From an uncultured Luteimonas sp. (lineage in GTDB: Bacteria > Pseudomonadota > Gammaproteobacteria > Xanthomonadales > Xanthomonadaceae), in NCBI GenBank assembly GCA_938008415.1, contig CALLKI010000043.1, positions 1 to 64,000 of the forward strand: a stretch of 64,000 nucleotides of DNA. Direction: 5' to 3'. Shown piece after piece: positions 45,093 through 53,673 of this stretch (position 1 is its first letter; every line of letters begins with the position of its first letter). Under the pieces are notes generated by a model. The model did not search any database. It was not told the origin of the DNA and saw only the letters and a list, made by a program, of their open reading frames with translations. Made by a program: the position numbers and the translations under genes.

Positions 45093-45647
45093 TCATTCTT
45101 CGACGGCGCCGGGGCGGCGGTTGTGACCCGCGTCCCGCGGCGGCCGGCCCGCGGCAGGCACGCCGGGCAGCGCGACCTCCTCCATCCGCACCCCGTGCTC
45201 GCCGGATTCCGCCCACAGTTCGGCCAGGGTGCGCCCGCTCACCGGTTCCACGACCTCCGGCGCGATCTCGGCCAGCGGCCGCAGCACGAAGGCGTGGCGC
45301 AGCTCCGGGCGCGGCAGCCGCAGGTTGCCCGGCCCCTCGCAGACCAGGTCGTCGAACAGCACGATGTCGATGTCGAGGGTGCGGTCGCCGAAGCGCGGGC
45401 CGCTGCGGTCGCGGCCGTGGGCGTCCTCCAGCGCGTGCAGCCAGGCGTTGAGCGCGTGCACGTCGAGGTCGCAGGAAACGACCGCGGCGGCGTTGACGAA
45501 GTCGGCGCCGGAAAAGCCCACCGCCGGCGTGCGGTAGGCGCGCGAGGCGCGGATGTCGCCGAAGCGTTCGCGCAATGCGGCGATGGCCAGGGCGATGTGG
45601 CGCTCGGGGTCGACGTTGCTGCCGAGGCTCAGGCAGGCGGTGTGCAT
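45093..45647 (-). CDS. folK: 2-Amino-4-hydroxy-6-hydroxymethyldihydropteridine pyrophosphokinase
   Basis: This 184-residue HPPK carries out the pyrophosphate transfer before dihydropteroate synthesis. Marks are CLSLGSNVDPERHI at the start, FVNAAAVVSCDL, and RSGPRFGDRTLDIDIVLFDD with the metal-binding aspartates. The ATG at 45647 is preferred to one 11 codons upstream, since the LSLGSN strand begins right after it and GGAG lies upstream. The C-terminal 25 residues are a proline-rich extension beyond the usual HPPK length. Confidence 0.93.
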   Translation of the reverse strand: MHTACLSLGSNVDPERHIALAIAALRERFGDIRASRAYRTPAVGFSGADFVNAAAVVSCDLDVHALNAWLHALEDAHGRDRSGPRFGDRTLDIDIVLFDDLVCEGPGNLRLPRPELRHAFVLRPLAEIAPEVVEPVSGRTLAELWAESGEHGVRMEEVALPGVPAAGRPPRDAGHNRRPGAVEE

Positions 45648-45702
45648 GGGCGGCTCCGTGGGGGCGCCATGATCGCGCACCTGGCGCCCCGTGCGCGAGC
45701 GG

Positions 45703-46992
45703 TCAGGCCCCGGCCGCCGGCGCGTCCGCCTGCCGCAGCCGCACCTCCACCGGGGCGTCGCTGTGGACCTGGAACACGCGCAGGCCGAACTCGGGCAGGA
45801 TCGCCAGCAGGTGGTCGAAGATGTCGGCCTGGATGCGCTCGTAGGCGTCCCAGCGCACGTCGGAGGTGAAGCAGTAGATCTCCAGCGGCAGGCCGCGGTC
45901 GGTGGGCTGCAGCTGGCGCACGATGATGGTCATGTCCTGGTGCACGCCCGGGTGGTGGCGCAGGTACTGGTCGACGTAGGCGCGGAAGGTGCCGAGGTTG
46001 GTCACGCGCCTGCGGTTGACCGGCTCGGCGCCGTAGCCGGCCAGCTTCGCGTTCCAGGCCTCGATTTCCGCGGTCTTGGCGTCGAGGTAGGCGTCGAGCA
46101 GCCGGAAGCGGCGGAAGCGCTCGATTTCCTCCGGTTCCAGGAATCGCGTGGTGTGCTGGTCGATGTACAGCGCGCGCTTGATCCGGCGGCCGCCGGATTC
46201 GGTCATGCCGCGCCAGTTCTTGAACGACTCGCTGATCAGCTTGCGGGTCGGGACCGTGGTGATGGTCTTGTCCCAGTTCTGCACCGTCACCGTGTGCAGG
46301 GCGATGTCGATGACGTCGCCATCCGCGTTCTGGCTGGGCATCTCGATCCAGTCGCCGACGCGCACGCGGCCGTCGCTGCTGATCTGCAGGCTGGCCGCGA
46401 ACGAGAGGATGGTGTCCTGGAAGATCAGCATCAGCACCGCGCTGGCGGCGCCCAGGCCGGTGAGCACGTGCAGCAGCCCGACGCCGGCGAGCAGGGCGAC
46501 CGAGCCGAGCGCGGCCAGTGCCAGCACGACGATCTTGGCGACCTGCAGGTAGCCCTTGATCGGCCGGTTGCGCGCGTCCGGGCGGCGCTCGTAGACCTCG
46601 TTGGCCACGTCGAGCGCGTGGCACACGGCGAGCGCCACGGTGATGACCACGAATGCCTGGCACAGCCCCGCGACGGCCTTGACCAGGCCGGGCGGCAGCC
46701 CGGGCACGACCGCGATGCCGGCGCCGATGACCAGCGCAGGCACCACGTTCGCCAGGCGCGAGACCACGCGCATGCGGCTCAGGGCCGGCGCATGCGGCCC
46801 GGCGAGCTCGGCCACCTTCGCCAGCACGCGGCGCAGGCCGCGCAGCAGCAGGTGGCGGGTGACGAAGTTCGCCAGCCAGGCCACCAGCAGCAGCGTGGCC
46901 AGCGCCAGCAGGGTCCATGCGCCGGGATATGGTGCCAGGGCCGCATGCAGGGTTTCCAGGCGGCGTTCCAGCGCGTCCATCAGCCCGTTCAC
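45703..46992 (-). CDS. MscS-family mechanosensitive channel (YbdG-like)
   Basis: This 429-residue protein has five or six helices and then the MscS-type beta domain. GAASAVLMLIFQDTILSFAAS is the pore-lining helix and VGDWIEMPSQNADGDVIDI the start of the cytosolic beta domain. LHTVTVQNWDKTITTVPTRK and SFKNWRGMTESGGRRIKR are marks of the YbdG/MscM subgroup. The GTG at 46992 overlaps the folB stop (GTGA), and a GGGGA lies eight bases upstream of it, so translation coupling to folB is likely; an ATG at 46980 is the alternative. Such channels open under hypo-osmotic stress. Confidence 0.88.
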   Translation of the reverse strand: MNGLMDALERRLETLHAALAPYPGAWTLLALATLLLVAWLANFVTRHLLLRGLRRVLAKVAELAGPHAPALSRMRVVSRLANVVPALVIGAGIAVVPGLPPGLVKAVAGLCQAFVVITVALAVCHALDVANEVYERRPDARNRPIKGYLQVAKIVVLALAALGSVALLAGVGLLHVLTGLGAASAVLMLIFQDTILSFAASLQISSDGRVRVGDWIEMPSQNADGDVIDIALHTVTVQNWDKTITTVPTRKLISESFKNWRGMTESGGRRIKRALYIDQHTTRFLEPEEIERFRRFRLLDAYLDAKTAEIEAWNAKLAGYGAEPVNRRRVTNLGTFRAYVDQYLRHHPGVHQDMTIIVRQLQPTDRGLPLEIYCFTSDVRWDAYERIQADIFDHLLAILPEFGLRVFQVHSDAPVEVRLRQADAPAAGA

Positions 46993-47345
46993 GGCAGGCG
47001 TCCCCGCTCGATGACCACGCCGACCGCGCGCGCGCCGCGCACCGCGCCGGGCTTGCTCAGCTTCAGCCGCAGCCACGGCACGCCGAACTCGTCCATGACG
47101 AGCTGCGCGCAGCGTTCGGCCAGCGTCTCCACCAGGCCGAAGCCGGACTGCGAGACATACCCGATCAGGCGCTTGCTCACCGCCTTGTAGTCGAGGGCGC
47201 TGGCGATGTCGTCGGTGGCCGCCGGGCGGCGGTTGTCCCAGGCCATCTCCAGGTCGAACACCAGCGGCTGGCGGATGCGCCGCTCCCAGTCGTAGATGCC
47301 GATCACGGCCTCGATCTCGAGGCCCTCGATGAAGACTCTGTCCAT
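46989..47345 (-). CDS. folB: Dihydroneopterin aldolase
   Basis: This 118-residue enzyme cleaves dihydroneopterin to give the substrate of FolK. It begins MDRVFIEGLEIEAVIGIYDW, with ERRIRQPLVFDLEM, DYKAVSKRLIGYV and LVETLAERCA, all family marks. The glutamate of VETLAE and the lysine of LKLSKPGAV are the catalytic residues. It is upstream of an MscS channel and the folK gene lies beyond that, so the two folate genes flank the channel gene on the same strand. Confidence 0.94.
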   Translation of the reverse strand: MDRVFIEGLEIEAVIGIYDWERRIRQPLVFDLEMAWDNRRPAATDDIASALDYKAVSKRLIGYVSQSGFGLVETLAERCAQLVMDEFGVPWLRLKLSKPGAVRGARAVGVVIERGRLP

Positions 47346-47434
47346 GGGCGCGTGGCTCGCGTGGCGGATCGGTGGAACGCACAGGGTAGCAACCGCCCCG
47401 CGCAAATCCGAACCGCCGGTCCCGCGCGGGGAGG

Positions 47435-48472
47435 TCAGGCCGCCGTCTCCAGCGGTGGTAGCGTCGCCATGTCCCAGCGCGGCACGGCGCGCACGGCGGC
47501 GCCGTCGCGTTGCCCCGCCTGCAGCCGCAGCGCGCCGGCGAAGGCGATCATCGCGCCGTTGTCGGTGCACAGGTCCGGGCGCGGGAAGCAGGCACGGCCG
47601 CCGCGGCGCGCGCACATCTCCTGCAGCCGCGCGCGCAGGCGGCGGTTGGCGCCGACGCCGCCCGCGACCACGAGGGTGCCGGTGCCGGCCGCGTCCAGCG
47701 CGCGCGCGCACTTGATCGCCAGCGTGTCCACCACCGCGTCCTCGAACGCGTGCGCGATGTCGGCGCGGGTCTGTTCGGACCGGTCGGACTGCTGCCAGGC
47801 CAGCAGCACCTGGGTCTTCAGGCCGCTGAAGCTGAAGTCCAGTCCGGGCCGGTCGGTCATCGGCCGCGAGAAGCGGAACACGCCGGGCCGGCCCCGTTCC
47901 GCCAGCGCGGCCAGCTGCGGGCCGCCGGGATAGGGCAGGCCCATCAGCTTGGCGGTCTTGTCGAAGGCCTCGCCCGCCGCGTCGTCCAGGGTCTGGCCCA
48001 GCAGCCGGTATCGGCCGATGGCCTCCACCGCCACCAGCTGGGTGTGGCCGCCGGAGACCAGCAGGGCCACGAACGGCGGTTCGGGCGGGTTTTCCTCCAT
48101 CAGCGGGGCCAGCAGGTGGCCCTCCATGTGGTGCACGCCGATCGCCGGCACCTCCAGCGCCCAGGCAAGCGCCCGGGCCACGCCGGCCCCGACCAGCAGC
48201 GCCCCGACCAGTCCGGGGCCGGCGGTGTAGGCCACGCCGTCGAGGTCGCGCACCGACAACCCGGCCTCGGCCAGGGTCTGGCGGACCAGCGGCAGCAGCT
48301 TGCGCACGTGGTCGCGGCTGGCCAGTTCGGGCACCACCCCGCCGTACCCGGCGTGCAGGGCCACCTGGCTGTAGACCGCGTGGGCGCGCAGGCCGGCCGG
48401 CCCGGGCAGGGCGGTGTCGTAGACCGCAACGCCGGTCTCGTCGCAGCTGGATTCGATGCCGAGGACTTTCAT
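47435..48472 (-). CDS. tsaD: tRNA N6-adenosine threonylcarbamoyltransferase
   Basis: This 345-residue ASKHA-fold protein makes the t6A base at position 37 of ANN-decoding tRNAs. Marks are LGIESSCDETGVAVYD, GVHHMEGHLLAP with the iron-binding histidines, LVSGGHTQLVAV and VAGGVGANRRLR. The start at 48472 gives the classical N-terminus MKVLGIESSCDETG. It is divergent from rpsU, the standard order in gamma-proteobacteria. Confidence 0.96.
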   Translation of the reverse strand: MKVLGIESSCDETGVAVYDTALPGPAGLRAHAVYSQVALHAGYGGVVPELASRDHVRKLLPLVRQTLAEAGLSVRDLDGVAYTAGPGLVGALLVGAGVARALAWALEVPAIGVHHMEGHLLAPLMEENPPEPPFVALLVSGGHTQLVAVEAIGRYRLLGQTLDDAAGEAFDKTAKLMGLPYPGGPQLAALAERGRPGVFRFSRPMTDRPGLDFSFSGLKTQVLLAWQQSDRSEQTRADIAHAFEDAVVDTLAIKCARALDAAGTGTLVVAGGVGANRRLRARLQEMCARRGGRACFPRPDLCTDNGAMIAFAGALRLQAGQRDGAAVRAVPRWDMATLPPLETAA

Positions 48473-48486
48473 GGGGGAGGGGCGGC

Positions 48487-48516
48487 TTGCGCCGTCGCGG
48501 GGCAGGCCGCTATCAT
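48487..48516 (+). promoter_or_regulatory. Promoter of rpsU
   Basis: TTGCGC (48487-48492) and TATCAT (48511-48516) are separated by 18 bases and lie 50 bases before the rpsU start. It is one of the clearest sigma-70-like pairs of the window. Confidence 0.6.
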
Positions 48517-48567
48517 ACGCGGCTCGCCCGGTCCATTGGGGCCGGTCCACAGGATCCCGAGAACCCT

Positions 48568-48783
48568 ATGCCCAGCGTCAAAGTCCGCGAAAACGAGCCG
48601 TTCGAGTTTGCCCTGCGTCGCTTCAAGCGCACCTGCGAGAAGGCGGGCATCCTCGCCGAGATCCGCAAGCGCGAGTACTACGAGAAGCCGACCCAGGAGC
48701 GCAAGCGCAAGGCCGCTGCCGCGGTGAAGCGCCAGGCGCGCCGTCTCGCGCGCGACGCCGCGAAGCGCCAGCGCCTGTACTGA
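48568..48783 (+). CDS. rpsU: 30S ribosomal protein S21
   Basis: This 71-residue basic protein begins MPSVKVRENEPFEFALRRFK and holds RTCEKAGILAEIRKREYYEK, followed by PTQERKRKAAAAVKR, which is S21 almost word for word. S21 lies at the mRNA exit region and helps initiation. It opens the macromolecular-synthesis unit with yqeY and dnaG. A hairpin with a T-tract just past its stop suggests higher output of rpsU than of the genes downstream. Confidence 0.98.
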   Translation: MPSVKVRENEPFEFALRRFKRTCEKAGILAEIRKREYYEKPTQERKRKAAAAVKRQARRLARDAAKRQRLY

Positions 48784-48805
48784 TCGCGGGGCGACGACGC
48801 TCACG

Positions 48806-48837
48806 AAGCCGGCCGCGTGCAAGCGCTGCCGGCTTTT
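48806..48837 (+). terminator. Attenuator or terminator between rpsU and yqeY
   Basis: AGCCGGC pairs with GCCGGCT around a 14-base loop and is followed by TTTT. It would reduce read-through from rpsU to yqeY and dnaG, as known for the E. coli rpsU-dnaG-rpoD operon. Confidence 0.6.
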
Positions 48838-48857
48838 CGTCTTTCTGGAGATTGGCC

Positions 48858-49304
48858 ATGGCACTGAAGCAGCAGCTCATCGACGACATGAAGGCCGCGA
48901 TGAAGGCGGGCGACAAGGACCGCCTGGGCGTGATCCGGCTGATCAACGCGGCGATCAAGCAGAAGGAGGTCGACGAGCGGGTCGAGCTCGACGACGCCGG
49001 CGTGCTCGCGGTGCTGGAGAAGATGCTCAAGCAGCGCCGCGACTCCGTGAGCCAGTACGAGGCCGCCGGCCGCGAGGACCTGGCCGCCGTCGAGCGCGCC
49101 GAGATCGCGGTGATCGAGGGCTACCTGCCGGCGCGGCTGGGCGAGGCGGAGATCGCCGCCGCGGTCGAGGCCGCGATCGCCGAGACCGGCGCCAGCGGTC
49201 CGGCGGGCATGGGCAAGGTGATGGGCCTGCTCAAGCAGCGGCTGGCCGGCCAGGCCGACATGGCCGAGGTCAGCCGGGTCGTGAAGCAGAAGCTGGCCGG
49301 CTGA
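48858..49304 (+). CDS. yqeY: GatB/YqeY domain protein
   Basis: This 148-residue helical protein starts MALKQQLIDDMKAAMKAGDK and has DRLGVIRLINAAIKQKEVDE, EKMLKQRRDSVSQY and a second half (EGYLPARLGEAEIAAAVEAA) with the GatB C-terminal fold. YqeY may bind tRNA, given the shared domain with the amidotransferase GatB, but its role is unknown. Its place between rpsU and dnaG is standard. CTGGAG seven bases before ATG 48858 is the ribosome-binding site. Confidence 0.93.
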   Translation: MALKQQLIDDMKAAMKAGDKDRLGVIRLINAAIKQKEVDERVELDDAGVLAVLEKMLKQRRDSVSQYEAAGREDLAAVERAEIAVIEGYLPARLGEAEIAAAVEAAIAETGASGPAGMGKVMGLLKQRLAGQADMAEVSRVVKQKLAG

Positions 49305-49353
49305 GTTCCGCATCCCGCCGCCTCCGCGCGGAGGCGGCCCGGCTTGCCTGCAC

Positions 49354-49839
49354 ATGGACACGATCCGTCCCGCCACCCCGGCCGACGTGCCGCTGCTGCT
49401 CGACCTGATCCGCGAGCTGGCCGAGTACGAGCGCCTCGCGCACGAGGCCCGTGGCCGCGCGGAGGACCTCGAGGCGCACCTGTTCGGGCCCCGTCCCTAT
49501 GCCGAGGCGCTGGTCGCCGAGGCCGACGGCCGGCCCGCGGGCTTCGCGCTGTTCTTCCACAACTACTCGACCTTCCATTGCAGGCCGGGGTTGTACCTGG
49601 AGGACCTGTTCGTGCGCCCGGCGTTCCGCGGCCGTGGCCTGGGACGGCGGCTGATGGCGTACCTGGCCAGGCTTGCGGTCGAGCGCGGCTGCACGCGCTT
49701 CGAGTGGAGCGTGCTGGACTGGAACGCGCCGGCGATCGGCTTCTATCGCCGCCTCGGCGCGCGGCCAATGGACGAGTGGACCGTGCAGCGGCTGGAAGGC
49801 GAGGCCCTGCATGCCCTCGCGGCGGAGGCCCGGGGCTGA
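49354..49839 (+). CDS. GNAT family N-acetyltransferase (diamine acetyltransferase-like)
   Basis: This 161-residue acetyltransferase has the CoA loop in FRGRGLGRRLMAYLARLAVE and the family start MDTIRPATPADVPLLLDLIR. LFFHNYSTFHCRPGLYLEDL and EWSVLDWNAPAIGFYRRLGA resemble spermidine/spermine and thialysine acetyltransferases. The substrate is unknown. It interrupts the yqeY-dnaG order found in relatives, 49 bases past yqeY and 90 bases before dnaG, on the same strand. Confidence 0.87.
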   Translation: MDTIRPATPADVPLLLDLIRELAEYERLAHEARGRAEDLEAHLFGPRPYAEALVAEADGRPAGFALFFHNYSTFHCRPGLYLEDLFVRPAFRGRGLGRRLMAYLARLAVERGCTRFEWSVLDWNAPAIGFYRRLGARPMDEWTVQRLEGEALHALAAEARG

Positions 49840-49929
49840 CGCGCGCCGCCGCGGCTGCGGCAACCCGTAAACTGACGGCATGGCCATCCGCACGAGCCCG
49901 GCAGCAGCAGGCCGACGGGGGCGGGACTG

Positions 49930-51663
49930 ATGGCCCGCATCCCCGACGCCTTCATCGACGAACTGCTGGCACGCACCGACATCGTCGAGGTGATCGCCGC
50001 GCGCGTGCCGCTGAAGCGGCAGGGCAAGGAGTACGCCGCCTGCTGCCCGTTCCACGACGAGCGCACGCCGTCGTTCACGGTGTCGCCGCAGAAGCAGTTC
50101 TACCACTGCTTCGGCTGTGGCGCCCACGGCACCGCGATTTCGTTCCTGATGGAATACGACCGGCTCGGTTTCCTCGACGCGGTGGAGGAACTGGCCCGCC
50201 GCGCGGGCATGGAGGTGCCGCGCGAGACGCAGCAGCGCAACCAGGACCCGGAACTCCGTGACCTGTACGCGGCGCTGGAGGCGGCCGCGGAATTCTTCCG
50301 CCGCCAGCTCGCCGCCAGCCCGCGGGCACGCGCCTACCTCGAGGCGCGCGGCGTGGGCGAGGCCGCGTGCGGGCACTTCGGCCTCGGCTACGCGCCGGAC
50401 GGCTATTCGGCGCTGAAGGACGCGCTCGGCACCAGCGAGCGGCGCATGCGCCTGCTCGAGCGCGCCGGCCTGTTCTCGCGCAACGACCGCGGCCACGTGT
50501 ACGACAAGTTCCGCGACCGGCTGATGTTCCCGATCCACGACCGCCGCGGGCGGGTGATCGCCTTCGGCGGCCGCGTGCTCGACAGGGAGGCCGGGCCGAA
50601 GTACCTCAACTCGCCGGAGACGCCGCTGTTCCACAAGGGCCGCGAGCTGTACGGCCTGTGGCAGGTGCGGCAGTCGCGCTCGAAGATCGAGCGGCTGATC
50701 GTGGTCGAGGGCTACATGGACGTGATCGCGCTGTTCGAGCACGGCATCCAGAACGCCGTGGCCACGCTCGGTACCGCGACCACGCTCGACCACGCCGAGC
50801 TGCTGTTCCGCAACGCGCCGGACGTGTACTTCTGCTTCGATGGCGACAACGCCGGGCGCAAGGCAGCGTGGAAGGCGATGGAATCGGTGCTGCCGCGGAT
50901 GCGCGACGGCCGCCAGGCATTCTTCCTGTTCCTGCCCGAGGGCGAGGACCCGGACAGCCTCGTGCGCCACGAGGGTGCGTCGGGGTTCGAGGCGCGGCTG
51001 GCGCAGGCGGTGCCGTTGTCGCAGTTCTTCTACGACACGCTGTCCGAAGGCATCGCGCTGTCCACGCTCGATGGCAAGGCGCGGCTGGCCGAACGCGCCC
51101 GGCCCTTGCTGGCGCGGATCCCGGACGGCGCCTTCGGCGACCTGATGCGCCAGCGCCTGACCGAGCTGACCGGCGTGGGCGTGCGCCAGCCGTCCCCGGA
51201 GCCGCAGCCGGCGGACCGGCGCCCGCGCAGGCCCGCGCCGCCTCCGGCGCCGAAGCGCAGCCTGGTCCGCGCCGCGATCACCCTGCTGCTGCAGCGGCCG
51301 TCGCTTGCGCTGGAGCTGCCGCTGCCGCTGCGCCTGGCCGCGCTGCGCCAGCCGGGCGTCCCGCTGCTGGTCGAACTGGTGGAACTGGTGCACGCGCGCC
51401 CGGACATCACCACGGGCGTGCTGATCGAGCATTTCGACGGCCGCGAGGAAAGCGCGGCGCTGCAGAAGCTGGCCAGCCAGTCGCTGCCCGGCGACGACCA
51501 GGCGCTACGCGCGGAGTTCCTCGACTCGGTCGCGCAGCTGGAGCGGATGATGGTGCAGCAGCGCATCGACGAGCTGCAGGACAAGCAGCGCACCAGCGGC
51601 CTCGACGAGGCCGACAAGGCCGAGCTGCGCGAACTGTTGCAGGCGCGGCTCGCCGCGCGCTGA
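49930..51663 (+). CDS. dnaG: DNA primase
   Basis: This 577-residue primase has the N-terminal zinc finger CCPFHDERTPSFTVS followed by QFYHCFGCGAHG (CHC2 type, residues about 38-65), an RNA-polymerase domain with TOPRIM residues in VVEGYMDVIALFEHG and FCFDGDNAGRKAAWK, and a C-terminal helicase-binding domain from about 430. It makes RNA primers for replication. The expected neighbour rpoD is not found downstream; a convergent membrane-protein gene follows after nine bases. Confidence 0.96.
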   Translation: MARIPDAFIDELLARTDIVEVIAARVPLKRQGKEYAACCPFHDERTPSFTVSPQKQFYHCFGCGAHGTAISFLMEYDRLGFLDAVEELARRAGMEVPRETQQRNQDPELRDLYAALEAAAEFFRRQLAASPRARAYLEARGVGEAACGHFGLGYAPDGYSALKDALGTSERRMRLLERAGLFSRNDRGHVYDKFRDRLMFPIHDRRGRVIAFGGRVLDREAGPKYLNSPETPLFHKGRELYGLWQVRQSRSKIERLIVVEGYMDVIALFEHGIQNAVATLGTATTLDHAELLFRNAPDVYFCFDGDNAGRKAAWKAMESVLPRMRDGRQAFFLFLPEGEDPDSLVRHEGASGFEARLAQAVPLSQFFYDTLSEGIALSTLDGKARLAERARPLLARIPDGAFGDLMRQRLTELTGVGVRQPSPEPQPADRRPRRPAPPPAPKRSLVRAAITLLLQRPSLALELPLPLRLAALRQPGVPLLVELVELVHARPDITTGVLIEHFDGREESAALQKLASQSLPGDDQALRAEFLDSVAQLERMMVQQRIDELQDKQRTSGLDEADKAELRELLQARLAAR

Positions 51664-51672
51664 GCGGGTGCC

Positions 51673-52068
51673 TCAGTCCCCGCCTGGCGTTCTCGACAGC
51701 CGTGCGGCCAGGCCGCCGGCGACCGCGCCCGCGAGCGCCGGGCCGAAGCCGGGAACGACGGCCAGCGCCAGTTCGAACGGCCACAGGTTGTGCGAGGTCG
51801 GATCGGGCACGACTTCGTACACCACGCGCGCCATGACCGCCGCCGGCACGGAAGCGCCGGCGGCCAGCGTGGTCCGCACCAGCCCCGCGGGCGACAGGAC
51901 GCGCGCCAGCGCGGCCATGCAGCCGACCACGACAAGCCCCGCGTCCGGCAGTGCCGAGGGCAGCGAGAAGGCCGGGCTGTCGCAGGGAATGCTCCAGTAG
52001 GGAATGCCGACGGCGAGGAAGCCCGCCGCAAAGGCGAGGACAAGCATCCGTCGGCGGGTGGTACGCAT
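51673..52068 (-). CDS. Hypothetical membrane protein (131 aa)
   Basis: This 131-residue protein has three or four helices and starts MRTTRRRMLVLAFAAGFLAV. GGAG lies eight bases before the ATG at 52068. A short conserved-looking loop (YEVVPDPTSHNLWPFELALA) sits before the last helices, and there are cysteines at IPCDSPAF and VVGCMAAL. No family is recognised. It converges on dnaG and is divergent from gnd. The shape, small and hydrophobic with an N-terminal basic patch, suggests an inner-membrane protein. Confidence 0.6.
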   Translation of the reverse strand: MRTTRRRMLVLAFAAGFLAVGIPYWSIPCDSPAFSLPSALPDAGLVVVGCMAALARVLSPAGLVRTTLAAGASVPAAVMARVVYEVVPDPTSHNLWPFELALAVVPGFGPALAGAVAGGLAARLSRTPGGD

Positions 52069-52173
52069 CGTGGTTGCTCCGGCCGGGGTCAGCGCCGCAT
52101 GGCCCGGGCCAGGGTGGCGGGCAGCCCGGCCTCGGGCATGATGGGCGCGTCGGCCATGCGGGCGGAGGATGCG

Positions 52174-53079
52174 ATGCAGCTGGGGATGATCGGACTCGGG
52201 CGCATGGGCGCCAACATGGCGCAGCGGCTGGTGCGTGGAGGCCATGCCGTGGCCGGCTACGACCCGTCACCCGACGCGCGTGCCCGCGCGCAGGAAGCGG
52301 GCATCGCCACGGCCGGTTCCCTGGAGGCGCTGGTCGCCGTGCTCGACGCGCCACGCGCGCTGTGGCTCATGGTGCCGGCGGGTGATCCGGTCGACGCGGC
52401 CCTCGCCGTGCTGCGGCCGCTGCTGGCGCCCGGCGACGTGGTCGTGGATGGCGGCAATTCGTACTACCGCGACAGCCAGCGGCGGGCGGAGGAACTGCGG
52501 GCCGGGGGGATCGCGTTCCTCGACGTCGGCACCAGCGGCGGTGTGTGGGGACTGTCGGAGGGCTACAGCCTGATGGTCGGCGGCGATGCGGACACGGTGT
52601 CGCGGCTGGCGCCGTTGTTCGCGGCGCTGGCGCCTGCACCGGACCGCGGCTGGGCCCATGTCGGCCCGGCCGGCGCGGGGCATTTCGCCAAGATGATCCA
52701 CAACGGCATCGAGTACGGCCTGATGCAGGCCTACGCCGAGGGCTTCGCGATCCTCGAGCGGCGGCGCGACCTCGTGCCCGACGTGGCGCAGGTCGCCGAG
52801 GTCTGGCGCCACGGCAGCGTGGTGCGGTCCTGGCTGCTCGACCTCGTGGCCGACGCGCTGCGCCGCAACCCCCACCTCGACGGGATCGCGCCGTACGTGT
52901 CCGATTCCGGCGAGGGGCGCTGGACCGTGGCCGAGGCCATCGCGCTCGACGTCCCCGCGCCGGTCATCACCCAGTCGCTGCTGGCACGGCTGCGCTCGCG
53001 CGACGAAGAAGCCTTCGCCGACCGCCTGCTGGCCGCCATGCGCAACGCCTTTGGCGGCCATGGGGTCAGGCCGGCCTGA
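52174..53079 (+). CDS. gnd: Short-form 6-phosphogluconate dehydrogenase (decarboxylating)
   Basis: This 301-residue enzyme belongs to the short, NAD-preferring Gnd group (about 300 residues, against 470 for E. coli Gnd). It begins MQLGMIGLGRMGANMAQRLV and shows VVVDGGNSYYRDS, FLDVGTSGGVWG, GHFAKMIHNGIEYGLMQ and SDSGEGRW, all family marks including the catalytic lysine in GHFAKMIHN. GGAGG five bases before ATG 52174 favours that start over the upstream ATG at 52156. It would oxidise 6-phosphogluconate to ribulose-5-phosphate. Confidence 0.92.
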   Translation: MQLGMIGLGRMGANMAQRLVRGGHAVAGYDPSPDARARAQEAGIATAGSLEALVAVLDAPRALWLMVPAGDPVDAALAVLRPLLAPGDVVVDGGNSYYRDSQRRAEELRAGGIAFLDVGTSGGVWGLSEGYSLMVGGDADTVSRLAPLFAALAPAPDRGWAHVGPAGAGHFAKMIHNGIEYGLMQAYAEGFAILERRRDLVPDVAQVAEVWRHGSVVRSWLLDLVADALRRNPHLDGIAPYVSDSGEGRWTVAEAIALDVPAPVITQSLLARLRSRDEEAFADRLLAAMRNAFGGHGVRPA

Positions 53080-53163
53080 GCACGGCCCGGCCTGCACTGG
53101 ATCAATGCGGGCCACCGGCGGTGATGTTCCCATGACCACGTCCCCTGAACCGGAGGCAGTGCG

Positions 53164-53613
53164 ATGTTCACCCACATCCTGATCGCGAGCGACGGGTCCG
53201 CCCTGGCCGGCAAGGGCCTGGACGCGGGGCTGGCGCTGGCTGCCGCGCTCAAGGCCAGGGCCACCCTGGTCACCGTGTCCGATCCCTGGCAGGCGTTCAT
53301 GACCGCCGAACCCTCCGCGCTGGTGGTGGACGCCGAAGTGCGCGAGGAGCAGCGCAGGCAGAAGGAGGCCAGGGCCCGGGCGGTGCTCGAGGACGGCCGC
53401 GAACGCGCGGCGCGCGCGGGAGTGTCGCTGGAGACGGTCTACGTGCCCGAGCGGCTGGCCGACGAGGCCATCCTCGAGACCGCGGACCGGGTCGGCGCGG
53501 ACCTGATCGTGATGGCCTCCCACGGCCACCGCGGCGTGCGCAAGCTGCTGCTGGGCAGCCAGACCCAGTCGGTGGTCACCCGCAGCCACCTGCCGGTGCT
53601 GGTGGTGCGCTGA
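53164..53613 (+). CDS. Universal stress protein, UspA family
   Basis: This 149-residue single-domain Usp begins MFTHILIASDGSALAGKGLD and ends with the ATP-binding GHRGVRKLLLGSQTQSVV and LPVLVVR. GGAGG-like sequence CGGAGG precedes the ATG. Usp proteins with the G2xG9xGS motif bind ATP and help survival under starvation or low oxygen. The gene is alone, 84 bases past gnd, on the same strand. Confidence 0.9.
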   Translation: MFTHILIASDGSALAGKGLDAGLALAAALKARATLVTVSDPWQAFMTAEPSALVVDAEVREEQRRQKEARARAVLEDGRERAARAGVSLETVYVPERLADEAILETADRVGADLIVMASHGHRGVRKLLLGSQTQSVVTRSHLPVLVVR

Positions 53614-53673
53614 CCCTGGGCATCGCGGGCGGTGGCCGGCCAGGCCCGGCGCATCCGGCCGCCGTGGCGGGTG

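Noticed and set aside
53095..53120. FNR/ANR box before the universal stress gene
   Set aside because: Only the ATCAA half is present (CTGCACTGGATCAA); the TTGAT half is not, so the match is too weak.
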